From Emcibacteraceae bacterium (GTDB lineage Bacteria; Pseudomonadota; Alphaproteobacteria; Sphingomonadales; Emcibacteraceae), in the NCBI GenBank assembly GCA_041396985.1, contig JAWKXO010000001.1, positions 1 through 64,000 on the forward strand: a stretch of DNA of 64,000 bases, in the 5' to 3' direction. The notes beneath the pieces were generated by a model. It worked only from the letters and a program-made list of their open reading frames with translations. It had not been told where the DNA came from and searched no databases. Positions within the stretch are counted from its first letter, which is position 1, and every line of letters begins with the position of its first letter. The translations under genes were made by a program, and so were the position numbers. Positions 36,383 to 44,897 of this stretch are shown here, piece by piece.

Positions 36383-36964
36383 TTAAGACACTTCAATCTG
36401 TAATTTCGAAAGTAGAAAATAATAGGCTGTAAAAATCAGTGCAAACAAAGTAATGGCCCCGATCAGACGAAACTTAAAACCATGTTCATGAAACTTCTGC
36501 CGGTCACGGTGGCGAAAAACATCAAGCATTTCATCACCAAAATAAACGGAATAAAATGTCCCAATAGCACTTAAAATAATGATGCTCCAATATGGATATG
36601 GGGTCAGAATAATTTTTTTAAGAAGCGCAGTCAGCACGGTTTTATCATAAATTGACGGATCATCATATAATGTATAGCCATTAATGGAAAAAGCGATGGC
36701 CCAGACCAGCAATTCGCTATGAAGCATCCGAATGCCAAAAAGCAGTCTTATGGGAAAATCAAGCAAAAAACCGGCATCGGCAATGGGCGTACAAAGGACA
36801 AAGAAACTCCAAGTAATAGCAGAGACAATACCACCGGTTAAAATGCCATATTCATAACTTAAATAACTAAAATACAGAATGAGAACAGCAAGTAAAATCA
36901 GAAACTTATATAAAGTTTCGCGGTGTGTTTCCATTTGATGCTGAAATATGAATTTAAAAGGCAT
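36383..36964 (-). CDS. Small polytopic membrane protein paired with SulP transporter
   Basis: The 193-residue protein has about five hydrophobic segments (about residues 18-38, 40-62, 84-98, 122-140 and 168-186) and a charged loop with DVFRHRDRQKFHEHGFKFR before the last helix. I do not recognise a named family. It begins one base after the SulP stop codon, so the two are certainly co-transcribed, and it may be an accessory subunit or regulator of that transporter. Confidence 0.8.
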   Translation of the reverse strand: MPFKFIFQHQMETHRETLYKFLILLAVLILYFSYLSYEYGILTGGIVSAITWSFFVLCTPIADAGFLLDFPIRLLFGIRMLHSELLVWAIAFSINGYTLYDDPSIYDKTVLTALLKKIILTPYPYWSIIILSAIGTFYSVYFGDEMLDVFRHRDRQKFHEHGFKFRLIGAITLFALIFTAYYFLLSKLQIEVS

Positions 36965-36965
36965 T

Positions 36966-38549
36966 TTATTGACCGTCTTTTTCTATAATCTGAATATTTG
37001 CTGTTTCAACCAATTTTAAAATTCCAAGAGAATTAAGCATATTATAGGTATCATCCTGCTTAATTTTTATTTTAACGGTTTTTTCGCCTTTCAGTGATTT
37101 TAAAATATCCTCCAAAGCCGAAGCAACGCTTATGTCTATTGAGATTATATCTTCAAAATCCAATATTAAATTTCGGTGGGTAGCGGCGGTATTATTAATC
37201 AGCTGGGTCAGGTCTTTGACAACACTGTAATTCAGACTTCCGCTCAGTTTCACCCGTGCGCTTTTGTTATTTTCTTTTTCAATCTGTACAAGTTCACTAA
37301 ATTCAGGAGTGTCATCTTCTTCAATTTCAAAAACCTGAATCTGGTTAAGCTGTGATTTATGCATTTTTTTTGAATAAATCATATGCGACAGGATAAGTCC
37401 AAGTCCTATTGATGTTACAAGATCTGAAAATATCGTCAGGATCAGCACAGTGAACATCAACAAAACTTTATCTTTTGGATAAAATCTGAGCTTCCGTAAA
37501 AAATCCCAATCGATAATATCAATACCAACTTTAAGCAAAATACCCGCCAGAATTGAAAGGGGAATTTTTTCTGCAACATTTGCCAGAAATACGACCACAA
37601 TCAAAATAACAATTGAATGAAGCATTCCGGAAAGACGTGTTTTTGCCCCGGCTTTGATGTTAACCACTGTCCGCATGGTCGCTCCTGCCCCGGGAAGCCC
37701 GCCGACAAAACCGACAAGAGAATTTCCAATGCCCTGGGCAATCAGTTCCTTGTCAGAATCATGTTTTGTTTTTGTAATTTTATCAGCGACAGTTGACGTC
37801 AAAAGTGTATCAATTGACCCCAATAGTGCAAGCATGAATGATGCCGTGATAATCTCCGGCAACAGATTATAGGTTGGGGAAAAATTTCTCAGTTCCGGCA
37901 TTGAAGTTGAAATCTCCCCGATCGTTTTAAGATCAGGAAAATAATAAGCCGCAATTGCCGTTCCTGCCGTAAGCGCCAACAGCTGTGGCGGAATATAACC
38001 GCTTAAACTTTTTGGAAAAAATTTTACAAATAAAAAAGTAACCAGTCCGAATCCTAAGGAAGGAGCATGGCTATTTTTAATTGCGCCGGGTATAGCTGCA
38101 ATAATGTCCCGTAAGCCATTATGATTTGAATAATCCCCAAGCACAGGAAGCAATTGCATAAGAATGATAATTGACCCGATACCGGTCATGAACCCGGATA
38201 TTACCGGGAGTGGCACATAATTCACATATGCCCCCAGCCGGAACACACCAAAAAGTGCCTGTATAATTCCGCATAAAATGATAATGGAAAAAATAATTTC
38301 CATATTGCCGTTATATTTAAGGGCAAGTCCTGCGACAATCACCGTCATCGGGCCTGTCGGGCCGGAAATCTGCATGGGTGTTCCACCGAGTAATGATGCA
38401 ATAAAGCCCAAAACGATCGCACCAATTAGTCCAGCCGTTGGCCCCAGTCCGGAGGCAACGCCGAACGCAAGAGCAAGCGGAAGTGCCACAATTGCTGACG
38501 TCAGACCGCCAAAAAAATCGAACTTCAAACTGGAAAAATTAATATTCAT
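36966..38549 (-). CDS. SulP family anion transporter with STAS domain
   Basis: The 527-residue protein has the SulP membrane domain (about residues 1-400) with LPLALAFGVASGLGPTAGL near the N-terminus and the SLVGFVGGLPGAGATMRTVVNI segment, followed by a C-terminal STAS domain (about 425-525) with NLILDFEDIISIDISVASAL. Members move sulfate, bicarbonate or other anions across the inner membrane. The mapping of substrate is not possible from sequence; BicA-like bicarbonate transport is one option. A LysR gene is divergent from it. Confidence 0.92.
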   Translation of the reverse strand: MNINFSSLKFDFFGGLTSAIVALPLALAFGVASGLGPTAGLIGAIVLGFIASLLGGTPMQISGPTGPMTVIVAGLALKYNGNMEIIFSIIILCGIIQALFGVFRLGAYVNYVPLPVISGFMTGIGSIIILMQLLPVLGDYSNHNGLRDIIAAIPGAIKNSHAPSLGFGLVTFLFVKFFPKSLSGYIPPQLLALTAGTAIAAYYFPDLKTIGEISTSMPELRNFSPTYNLLPEIITASFMLALLGSIDTLLTSTVADKITKTKHDSDKELIAQGIGNSLVGFVGGLPGAGATMRTVVNIKAGAKTRLSGMLHSIVILIVVVFLANVAEKIPLSILAGILLKVGIDIIDWDFLRKLRFYPKDKVLLMFTVLILTIFSDLVTSIGLGLILSHMIYSKKMHKSQLNQIQVFEIEEDDTPEFSELVQIEKENNKSARVKLSGSLNYSVVKDLTQLINNTAATHRNLILDFEDIISIDISVASALEDILKSLKGEKTVKIKIKQDDTYNMLNSLGILKLVETANIQIIEKDGQ

Positions 38550-38671
38550 TATAAAATAATGTTAACCCGCAAATAAAAAAATATGAAAGCAATTTAACAT
38601 CAAATTATTCGAATTGAAAATTAAATAATAGGCCACTTCCTTGTTCAGAATTTTATGAATCAAATTTATCT

Positions 38672-38696
38672 ATACATAAATGCAATTATTTTGTAT
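38672..38696. promoter_or_regulatory. Possible LysR operator between sulP and the lysR gene
   Basis: ATACA (38672-38676) and its complement TGTAT (38692-38696) form an imperfect dyad with a 15-base centre, containing the T-N11-A type LysR core. It lies just upstream of the regulator start. Short arms in AT-rich DNA keep this tentative. Confidence 0.3.
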
Positions 38697-38705
38697 CTAT
38701 TCTAA

Positions 38706-39569
38706 ATGGATATAACCTTGGCAAAAACCTTTCTGACGATAGTTGAAGTTGGCAATTTCAGGATTGCTTCTGAAAAGCTTCATGTTACACAGTCAACAGT
38801 CAGCGCCAGGATTAAAGCACTTGAGGATCAGTTGGGTAAAACCCTTTTTGTCCGAAATAAATCAGGGGCCAGCCTAACCCAGGCCGGAATATATTTTCAG
38901 GAATATGCACTCAGCTTAGTTCAGCTCTGGGAAAGAGCGGTAAAGAAAGTCTCAAGCGAGGATATGTACAGGGATTATATTTCCATTGGGGCAAGGCCGG
39001 GCCTTTGGGAACCTGTAATAATGGCCTGGCTGCCATGGGCAAAGGCAAAATTTCCTGATATCGCTTACCGCGTGGAATTTGGCATAGCCACCGACCTTAT
39101 CAGACGGCTGGAAGAAGGCATTATCGATGTTGCAATTTTACTTTCTGCACCAAGTATTCCGGGCATTGCCGTTGAAGAACTTTATCTGGAAAATTTTGTA
39201 CTTGTTGCCAATCCCCGCACCCCGCAAAAAGACGTGCCTCTGGCCGATATTTTTAACAGTAATTATGTCGAGGTGGATTGGGGGAAAGAATTTAAGGAAT
39301 CCATGAGACATTATTTCCCTGCCACTGCCGTTCCGCAATTATCGGTTAATATCGGGCTTTACGGCATAAAATATATTGTCGAGTTTGGTGGGTGTGGCTA
39401 TTTCCCAAGATCAATGGTTTCCGAATATCTTGATGCTGGCACGTTAATAATTGTCAATAAAGCACCCGTGATCAAACAACCAGCTTATCTTGCCTATAAC
39501 CGGGAAGATACCAGAAAATATATAGACCCGCTTCTTGAGCGGTTTCGCAACATTTCGAAAAATATGTAA
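38706..39569 (+). CDS. LysR-type transcriptional regulator
   Basis: The 287-residue protein has the N-terminal winged helix-turn-helix (residues 1-60) with FLTIVEVGNFRIASEKLHVTQSTVS and the ALEDQLGKTLFVR wing, then a periplasmic-binding-like effector domain (about 90-285). Divergent transcription from the sulP gene across a 156-base spacer is the usual LysR layout, so it probably controls sulP and the small partner gene, and itself. The inducer is unknown. Confidence 0.93.
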   Translation: MDITLAKTFLTIVEVGNFRIASEKLHVTQSTVSARIKALEDQLGKTLFVRNKSGASLTQAGIYFQEYALSLVQLWERAVKKVSSEDMYRDYISIGARPGLWEPVIMAWLPWAKAKFPDIAYRVEFGIATDLIRRLEEGIIDVAILLSAPSIPGIAVEELYLENFVLVANPRTPQKDVPLADIFNSNYVEVDWGKEFKESMRHYFPATAVPQLSVNIGLYGIKYIVEFGGCGYFPRSMVSEYLDAGTLIIVNKAPVIKQPAYLAYNREDTRKYIDPLLERFRNISKNM

Positions 39570-39685
39570 TCGACCATTTACAGTAAAAATCGTCTTGTGT
39601 AATGCTGAACTGCCTTTATTTCTGCTCAAATTCCGGATAATCTTTGCCCGGCTTAAAAAATTGATCCACATTCTGATAAAAAACG

Positions 39686-41197
39686 ATGGCTGACAGCGCT
39701 CCGAAATCAAAAATTGAAGCCATTAAAATGCTTCGAACCGAAAATAATAGTGGTAAACTGGGTATTGTTTATCTCAATATCGGGCTGTTTTTCATAATCC
39801 TCGGATTGGTCATGTATATCCCCGCTATTGTTGATGCCGCGCAGGATAATCCGGACTGGCAGGTTTTTGCCATTTGTGCATCTTTATCGATTGTTGTTGG
39901 CGGCCTTTTGTTTCTTGCCAATCAGGCAAGATACACGTCACTTACCATAAAGCAGGGCTTTCTTATCACCGCCTCCACCTGGCTTGCGGTACCATTAATG
40001 GGGGCTATACCCTTTGTTTTTTCTGGGCTAAACTTAAGTTATACTGACGCCGTTTTCGAAGCGATGTCAGGGGTTACCACAACCGGATCGACAGTAATTA
40101 CCGGCCTTGACGGATTACCACCGGGCATACTTCTCTGGCGCAGTCTTCTGCAATGGCTGGGCGGTGTCGGTATTATTGCCATGGGGGTTGCGATCATGCC
40201 GCTTCTGCAGATCGGAGGAATGCAGCTCTTCCGGGTCGAAGCGTTTGATGTAAGGGAAAATTTTATTCCCCGGTCAACCAAGCTCGCCCTATCTTTGTCG
40301 CTGCTATATGCAGGTCTGACCCTGATCTGTGCAGTGGTTCTCTGGCTTGCGGGAATGAACGCGTTTGAAGCGGCCTGTCACGCCTTTACAACACTTTCCA
40401 CAGGCGGTTTTTCAACTTCTGACGCTTCGGTTGGCCATTTTGACAGTGCCCTGATTGAATTTATTATTTCCTTTTTCATGGTTGTCGGCAGTCTCCCCTT
40501 TATCCTTTATCTGAGAATGCTTTCGGGCAAGTCCTTAAGACTTTTTACCGATGTTCAGGTGAAAGGATTTCTGATCCTGCTGATGGTCATTATTCTTCCC
40601 ATGTCCATCTGGCTCTATATGAGCAGTGAGCATGGGTTATTTAACTCGATACGCTATACGACATTTAATGTGATTTCGGTGATAACTGGAACCGGGTATG
40701 CCTCAACCGACTATACGGCCTGGGGAAATTTATCTATTTTAGTGTTTTTTATCATTATGTTTATTGGGGGTTGTTCCGGTTCAACCTCCTGCGGAATAAA
40801 AATCTTCCGCTTTCAGATTATTATCCGAACTCTGGTTAGTCATCTTAAAAAATATATGTTTCCAAACGGGGTATTTGTTCCCCGTTACAGTGGCCAGACC
40901 ATCCCTGAAAATGTGACCAGTTCGGTTTATGCCTTTATGTTTTTATTTGCCGGCAGCCTGGCCTTTCTGACCCTTGCCCTGACCATGGTTGGTATTGATT
41001 TTCAGACAGCTATTTCCGGCGCTGGTACAGCACTTTCCAATGTTGGCCCGGGTGTCGGTGATATAATCGGACCAGCCGGTAATTTTAAAACCCTGCCCGA
41101 TAGCGCCAAATGGATTTTGACCTTCGCAATGCTTTTGGGACGACTTGAGATTTTTTCAATTCTTGTTCTTTTTTCCCCCGTTTTCTGGCGTCAATAG
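39686..41197 (+). CDS. trkH: TrkH-type potassium uptake channel protein
   Basis: The 503-residue inner-membrane protein shows the four-fold pore repeats of TrkH/KtrB: SGVTTTGSTVITGLDGL, FTTLSTGGFSTSDAS, SVITGTGYASTDYTAWG and GAGTALSNVGPGVGDI. The helix-capping GGCSGSTSCGIKIFR segment is also a TrkH signature. It forms a K+ channel gated by cytoplasmic TrkA, which is not encoded here. The first ATG at 39686 gives 14 extra residues before LRTENNSGKL; a start at 39728 is possible, and neither has a clear ribosome site. Confidence 0.92.
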   Translation: MADSAPKSKIEAIKMLRTENNSGKLGIVYLNIGLFFIILGLVMYIPAIVDAAQDNPDWQVFAICASLSIVVGGLLFLANQARYTSLTIKQGFLITASTWLAVPLMGAIPFVFSGLNLSYTDAVFEAMSGVTTTGSTVITGLDGLPPGILLWRSLLQWLGGVGIIAMGVAIMPLLQIGGMQLFRVEAFDVRENFIPRSTKLALSLSLLYAGLTLICAVVLWLAGMNAFEAACHAFTTLSTGGFSTSDASVGHFDSALIEFIISFFMVVGSLPFILYLRMLSGKSLRLFTDVQVKGFLILLMVIILPMSIWLYMSSEHGLFNSIRYTTFNVISVITGTGYASTDYTAWGNLSILVFFIIMFIGGCSGSTSCGIKIFRFQIIIRTLVSHLKKYMFPNGVFVPRYSGQTIPENVTSSVYAFMFLFAGSLAFLTLALTMVGIDFQTAISGAGTALSNVGPGVGDIIGPAGNFKTLPDSAKWILTFAMLLGRLEIFSILVLFSPVFWRQ

Positions 41198-41254
41198 GAT
41201 AATAATCTCCAAGACGAGAACAATTTATCCAGCTTTACATATTTCGGTTCGAGG

Positions 41255-41266
41255 CGTAAGCTTACG
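41255..41266. promoter_or_regulatory. Perfect palindrome upstream of the sulfotransferase gene
   Basis: CGTAAGCTTACG is a 12-base perfect palindrome 33 bases before the sulfotransferase start. It is a candidate operator; no matching regulator gene is adjacent. Confidence 0.25.
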
Positions 41267-41299
41267 TCCAAAACAAAAGGTAAATCAGGAGGGTAAATC

Positions 41300-42226
41300 A
41301 TGGCACACGCACTGCCAATAAAAACACGCGACTATGACGGGCACCCTATTATCAACGGATCACGCTGGCAGGCTTATAAACACCGACCGGGCGATATCAT
41401 TGTCACGACCGCCTATAAGGCCGGAACCACCTGGATGCAGACGATAGTGGCCAATCTCCTTTACCAGGACGGCAATTTTCCTGCCCCGGTCAGCGTCATG
41501 TCGCCATGGCTTGATATGGATATGATGCCGATTGATGAATTAATCGCCGGGCTTGAAGCCCAGACCGGGCGTCGTTCCATTAAAACCCACCTGCCACTGG
41601 ATGGTATTCCCTATTATGACACGGCCAAATATATTTATGTCGGCCGTGACGGGCGGGATGTCTTTATGTCCTTCTGGAACCACCACAGTAATTATAGTGA
41701 CATGATGAAAGGCATGTGCACTGAAAAGGCACAGGCTATGGGAAAAGATTTCAAAGTTGATTATAAGGATCATCATGAATTTTTCGCCGACTGGATCGGA
41801 AAAAGCTGGTTTCCATGGGAAAATGACGGCTTTCCCTGCTGGTCACATTTGTCACATGTCCAGAGCTGGTGGAATTACCGCCATCTGGATAATATTCTTT
41901 TCGTCCATTTCAGTGATCTTTTAAAGGACCCGGAAAAAGCCATCCGCAGAATTGCCAAGTTTCTGGATATTGAAATTGAAGAAGATAAAATGCCCGGCAT
42001 TCTTGAGAGGATATCATTTGATTCCATGAAAAAAGGCTTCAGTAAAATCATGCCAGAAGCCGAGGAAATCTGGAAAAAAGGCGCCAAAAACTTCATGAAT
42101 AAAGGCACAAACGGCCGCTGGCGCGATTTACTGACCAAAGAAGAACTGGATAAATATGACAAGGCCGTCGCCAAGGCAATGACACCTGACGCCGCCCACT
42201 GGCTTGAACATGGTGGTGAAGTTTAA
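41300..42226 (+). CDS. PAPS-dependent sulfotransferase
   Basis: The 308-residue cytoplasmic enzyme matches Sulfotransfer_1 proteins. The 5'-phosphosulfate loop is YKAGTTWMQ (about residues 39-47), the 3'-phosphate site is YVGRDGRDVFMSFWNH (about 112-128), and the C-terminal NKGTNGRWRD corresponds to the RKGxxGDWK co-substrate motif. It would transfer sulfate from PAPS to a hydroxyl or amine of a small molecule or glycan; the acceptor is unknown. A strong ribosome site CAGGAGGG lies seven bases before the ATG. The next gene converges three bases past its stop. Confidence 0.9.
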   Translation: MAHALPIKTRDYDGHPIINGSRWQAYKHRPGDIIVTTAYKAGTTWMQTIVANLLYQDGNFPAPVSVMSPWLDMDMMPIDELIAGLEAQTGRRSIKTHLPLDGIPYYDTAKYIYVGRDGRDVFMSFWNHHSNYSDMMKGMCTEKAQAMGKDFKVDYKDHHEFFADWIGKSWFPWENDGFPCWSHLSHVQSWWNYRHLDNILFVHFSDLLKDPEKAIRRIAKFLDIEIEEDKMPGILERISFDSMKKGFSKIMPEAEEIWKKGAKNFMNKGTNGRWRDLLTKEELDKYDKAVAKAMTPDAAHWLEHGGEV

Positions 42227-42229
42227 ATC

Positions 42230-43135
42230 CTATTCCGCTCGGTATGCTTTGGCCGGGTAGCCAAAACCGTCCTTTTCCCAGACAATATTCTTATCCGGGT
42301 CAATTTCTATGACCCGGGTATGTCCGGCATCAGCAATTAATGTATTGCCGTTTTTAAGACGGACAGCCGAATATTGAGTATCGATCAGCGGTTTTCCCAC
42401 GTCCCAGACCACAGTGCCGCTTTGATCAACCTCAACAATTTTACTGATAGCACGGGCAGATATCAGCGTATTGCCATTATCCAGCCTCTGCACATATATC
42501 GGGCCCAGTCCATCAAAAAGCTCATTCACTTCCGGTCCAAAATTGTCAAAGGACCAGACCTCTTTTAAGTCTTTAGTCACTTCGTATACCCGGTTTAGAC
42601 CGGCATCAGCGATCAAAGTATTCCCATTTTTCAGGCGCTGGGCTTTCCATGGCCATTTCAGGTCTTCTATCTGCCAGACAATTTCGTGGGCCGCATTATA
42701 TTCACGGACGAAGCCCGGATGATCATCATCCCAGCCGGAAACAAGGATATTCCCATTATCAAGCACTGAAAAAGCGGTCGGATAAACGCCAACATAAAGC
42801 ACTTCAACCACTTCGCTGTTCCGGTTGATGCGCCACAGGGCATTTTCACGGATCAGACTGACCCAATATGTTCCATCCGGCATGGTCACGGCATCATATG
42901 GCATTTTAAGCATATTGGTATCAAAGATAACTTCTCCATTTTCGGCTATATGAAGCAGCCTTCCCGGCGGAAAATCAGGGTCATTAACCGCCCTGCCCGG
43001 AATTTCATCGACGATAAGGGTGGAATTTTTATATAAACTGGCTTCGCTATTTCCCTTATCACAGGCCATAAGAGCACATAATGCCACACCAATCACAAGT
43101 GGTTTTATAAGTGATGCATAGTAATTTGCTGACAT
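42230..43135 (-). CDS. Beta-propeller lipoprotein (arylsulfotransferase-like/NHL type)
   Basis: The 301-residue product has a signal peptide with lipobox LMAC (Cys25). The mature part is a beta-propeller built from repeats of the type RLKNGNTLIADAGLNRVYEV, RLDNGNTLISARAISKIVEV and RLKNGNTLIADAGHTRVIEI, with outer GTYWVSLIRENALWRI and DNGNILVSGWDDDHPG blades. The pattern resembles the arylsulfotransferase (ASST) propeller and NHL-type domains, but the protein is about half the size of ASST. It may act as a binding scaffold in the periplasm. It faces the sulfotransferase gene, a possible but unproven link. Confidence 0.82.
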   Translation of the reverse strand: MSANYYASLIKPLVIGVALCALMACDKGNSEASLYKNSTLIVDEIPGRAVNDPDFPPGRLLHIAENGEVIFDTNMLKMPYDAVTMPDGTYWVSLIRENALWRINRNSEVVEVLYVGVYPTAFSVLDNGNILVSGWDDDHPGFVREYNAAHEIVWQIEDLKWPWKAQRLKNGNTLIADAGLNRVYEVTKDLKEVWSFDNFGPEVNELFDGLGPIYVQRLDNGNTLISARAISKIVEVDQSGTVVWDVGKPLIDTQYSAVRLKNGNTLIADAGHTRVIEIDPDKNIVWEKDGFGYPAKAYRAE

Positions 43136-43272
43136 GGTCCATTCTCCCTAATTTTTATTCCTTATTCCTACAGGTCATGATCAATAAGTCAATACACTCT
43201 TTCACTTGCAAAATGCCAATGCTGCGCTAGACTGACTATAAGAACCAGGTAATATGCCAAACCTTATAATAT

Positions 43273-43289
43273 TTAATGTATTACATTAA
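43273..43289. promoter_or_regulatory. 17-base palindrome upstream of glpK
   Basis: TTAATGTATTACATTAA has perfect 8-base arms around one base and ends 26 bases before the glpK start, in the divergent spacer shared with the propeller lipoprotein gene. It fits a repressor site overlapping the glpK promoter. The factor is unknown. Confidence 0.35.
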
Positions 43290-43315
43290 TAATATTTTTT
43301 AAATTGTTGTAAAAT

Positions 43316-44794
43316 ATGAAATATATTCTTTCAATTGATCAGGGGACAACATCAAGCCGGGCCATTTTATTTAATGATAAAATGCATAATGTTGCCACTG
43401 CACAGCAGGAATTTAAGCAGATTTTTCCCAAATCCGGACGGGTCGAGCATGACGGCAATGAAATCTGGTCCTCGACGATGGAAACATGCCTAGGGGTTAT
43501 CAAAAAACAGGGGATAACTGCAAATGATATAATCGCCATCGGCATCACCAACCAGCGCGAAACCACCCTGATCTGGGACAAGCATACTGGTGAGCCAATT
43601 TATAACGCTATTGTCTGGCAGGACCGCCGCACATCGCAATATTGTGAAATGCTTAAAAATAAGGGATATGAGCCATTGATCAGTGAAAGAACCGGTCTAT
43701 TGCTTGATCCCTACTTTTCAGCCACCAAGATAAAATGGATTCTAGATCATATTGATGGTGCCCATGAAAGGGCAAAGGCGGGTGAACTTCTGTTTGGTAC
43801 GGTTGATTGTTACCTGATCTGGAAGCTTACGGGTGGAAAATCCCATATGACAGACGCCACCAACGCATCGCGCACCATGCTTTATGACATCAAAAAAGGC
43901 TGCTGGGACGCTGAATTATGCGCCCTGTTTGACATACCGATGACAATTTTGCCGGATGTCATGGACTGCGCCGCTGACTTTGGTGAAACTACATTGCTTG
44001 GGGGAACAATCCCCATCCTTGGTGTTGCTGGCGATCAACAGGCCGCAACAATCGGTCAGGCATGCTTCAAACCAGGTATGATGAAAGCAACCTATGGTAC
44101 CGGATGCTTTGCCCTGCTTAATACCGGGCCGGAACTTATTCATTCCAAGAACCGGCTTCTCAGCACCATTGCCTATCGACTGGACGGTAAGATTACATAC
44201 GCCCTGGAAGGGTCAATTTTCATCGCCGGTGCCGTCGTTCAGTGGCTTCGGGACGGACTGGGTATTATTGAACATGCTTCCGAGACCGCCAATTTGGCGG
44301 AAAAGGCCGATGAGCATCAAAAACTTTATCTGGTTCCGGCCTTTACCGGTCTTGGTGCCCCCTATTGGGATCCGGATTGCCGTGGGGCCCTTTATGGACT
44401 TACAAGAAACAGCGGGCCAGCCGAAATTTCCCGTGCTGCCCTTGAAAGTGTTGCCTATCAGACCCGCGATCTTTATGAAGCGATGAAGCAGGATATACCC
44501 CATGCCGTAAACGCCCGACTTCGTGTTGATGGCGGCATGGCGTCTTCTGATTGGACGATGCAGTTTTTAAGTGATATAATGGGCACTTCGATTGATAGAC
44601 CAATTATCACGGAAACAACGGCACTTGGTGTGGCGTGGCTGGCGGGTATGCGGGCCGGGTTTTATCCGGATCAAAATGATTTTGCTGAAAACTGGGCTCT
44701 TGAAACAAGATTTGAACCCGAAATGAATGCGAAGACCCGTGAAGCCTTTTATGACGGTTGGCACAATGCCGTCAAAAGAACGCTTTCAAAATAA
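43316..44794 (+). CDS. glpK: Glycerol kinase
   Basis: The 492-residue enzyme phosphorylates glycerol to sn-glycerol-3-phosphate. The FGGY-kinase phosphate loop is DQGTTSSRAILF (residues 7-18), and family motifs include ITNQRETTLIWDKHTGEPIYNAIVWQ-type segments, GDQQAATIGQAC, ATYGTGCF, and VDGGMASSDWTMQF near the C-terminus. The gene stands alone, with no glpF, glpD or glpR adjacent. The Shine-Dalgarno before the ATG is weak. Confidence 0.97.
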   Translation: MKYILSIDQGTTSSRAILFNDKMHNVATAQQEFKQIFPKSGRVEHDGNEIWSSTMETCLGVIKKQGITANDIIAIGITNQRETTLIWDKHTGEPIYNAIVWQDRRTSQYCEMLKNKGYEPLISERTGLLLDPYFSATKIKWILDHIDGAHERAKAGELLFGTVDCYLIWKLTGGKSHMTDATNASRTMLYDIKKGCWDAELCALFDIPMTILPDVMDCAADFGETTLLGGTIPILGVAGDQQAATIGQACFKPGMMKATYGTGCFALLNTGPELIHSKNRLLSTIAYRLDGKITYALEGSIFIAGAVVQWLRDGLGIIEHASETANLAEKADEHQKLYLVPAFTGLGAPYWDPDCRGALYGLTRNSGPAEISRAALESVAYQTRDLYEAMKQDIPHAVNARLRVDGGMASSDWTMQFLSDIMGTSIDRPIITETTALGVAWLAGMRAGFYPDQNDFAENWALETRFEPEMNAKTREAFYDGWHNAVKRTLSK

Positions 44795-44852
44795 CATTTT
44801 TTTGACATACTGCTGACATTTTATCGTGCTTAATTGGTCAATAGGAACAATT

Positions 44853-44879
44853 TTATTAAATTCCTATTCAATTTAATAA
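44853..44879 (+). promoter_or_regulatory. Stem-loop in the 5' leader of the OmpA-like gene
   Basis: TTATTAAATT and its exact complement AATTTAATAA (ten pairs) flank a seven-base loop, ending 18 bases before the ATG and just before the GGGAG ribosome site. A 5' stem-loop stabilises ompA mRNA in enterics; here the stem is AT-only and thus weaker. Confidence 0.4.
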
Positions 44880-44897
44880 GCATGACGGGAGTAGAAA

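Noticed and set aside
42230..43135. Propeller lipoprotein as a true arylsulfotransferase
   Set aside because: It is about half the usual ASST length and I cannot see the catalytic His/Arg set, so only a fold-level call is made.
44802..44841. TTGACA as -35 box of the ompA-like gene
   Set aside because: No acceptable -10 sequence at 15-19 bases; not listed as a promoter.
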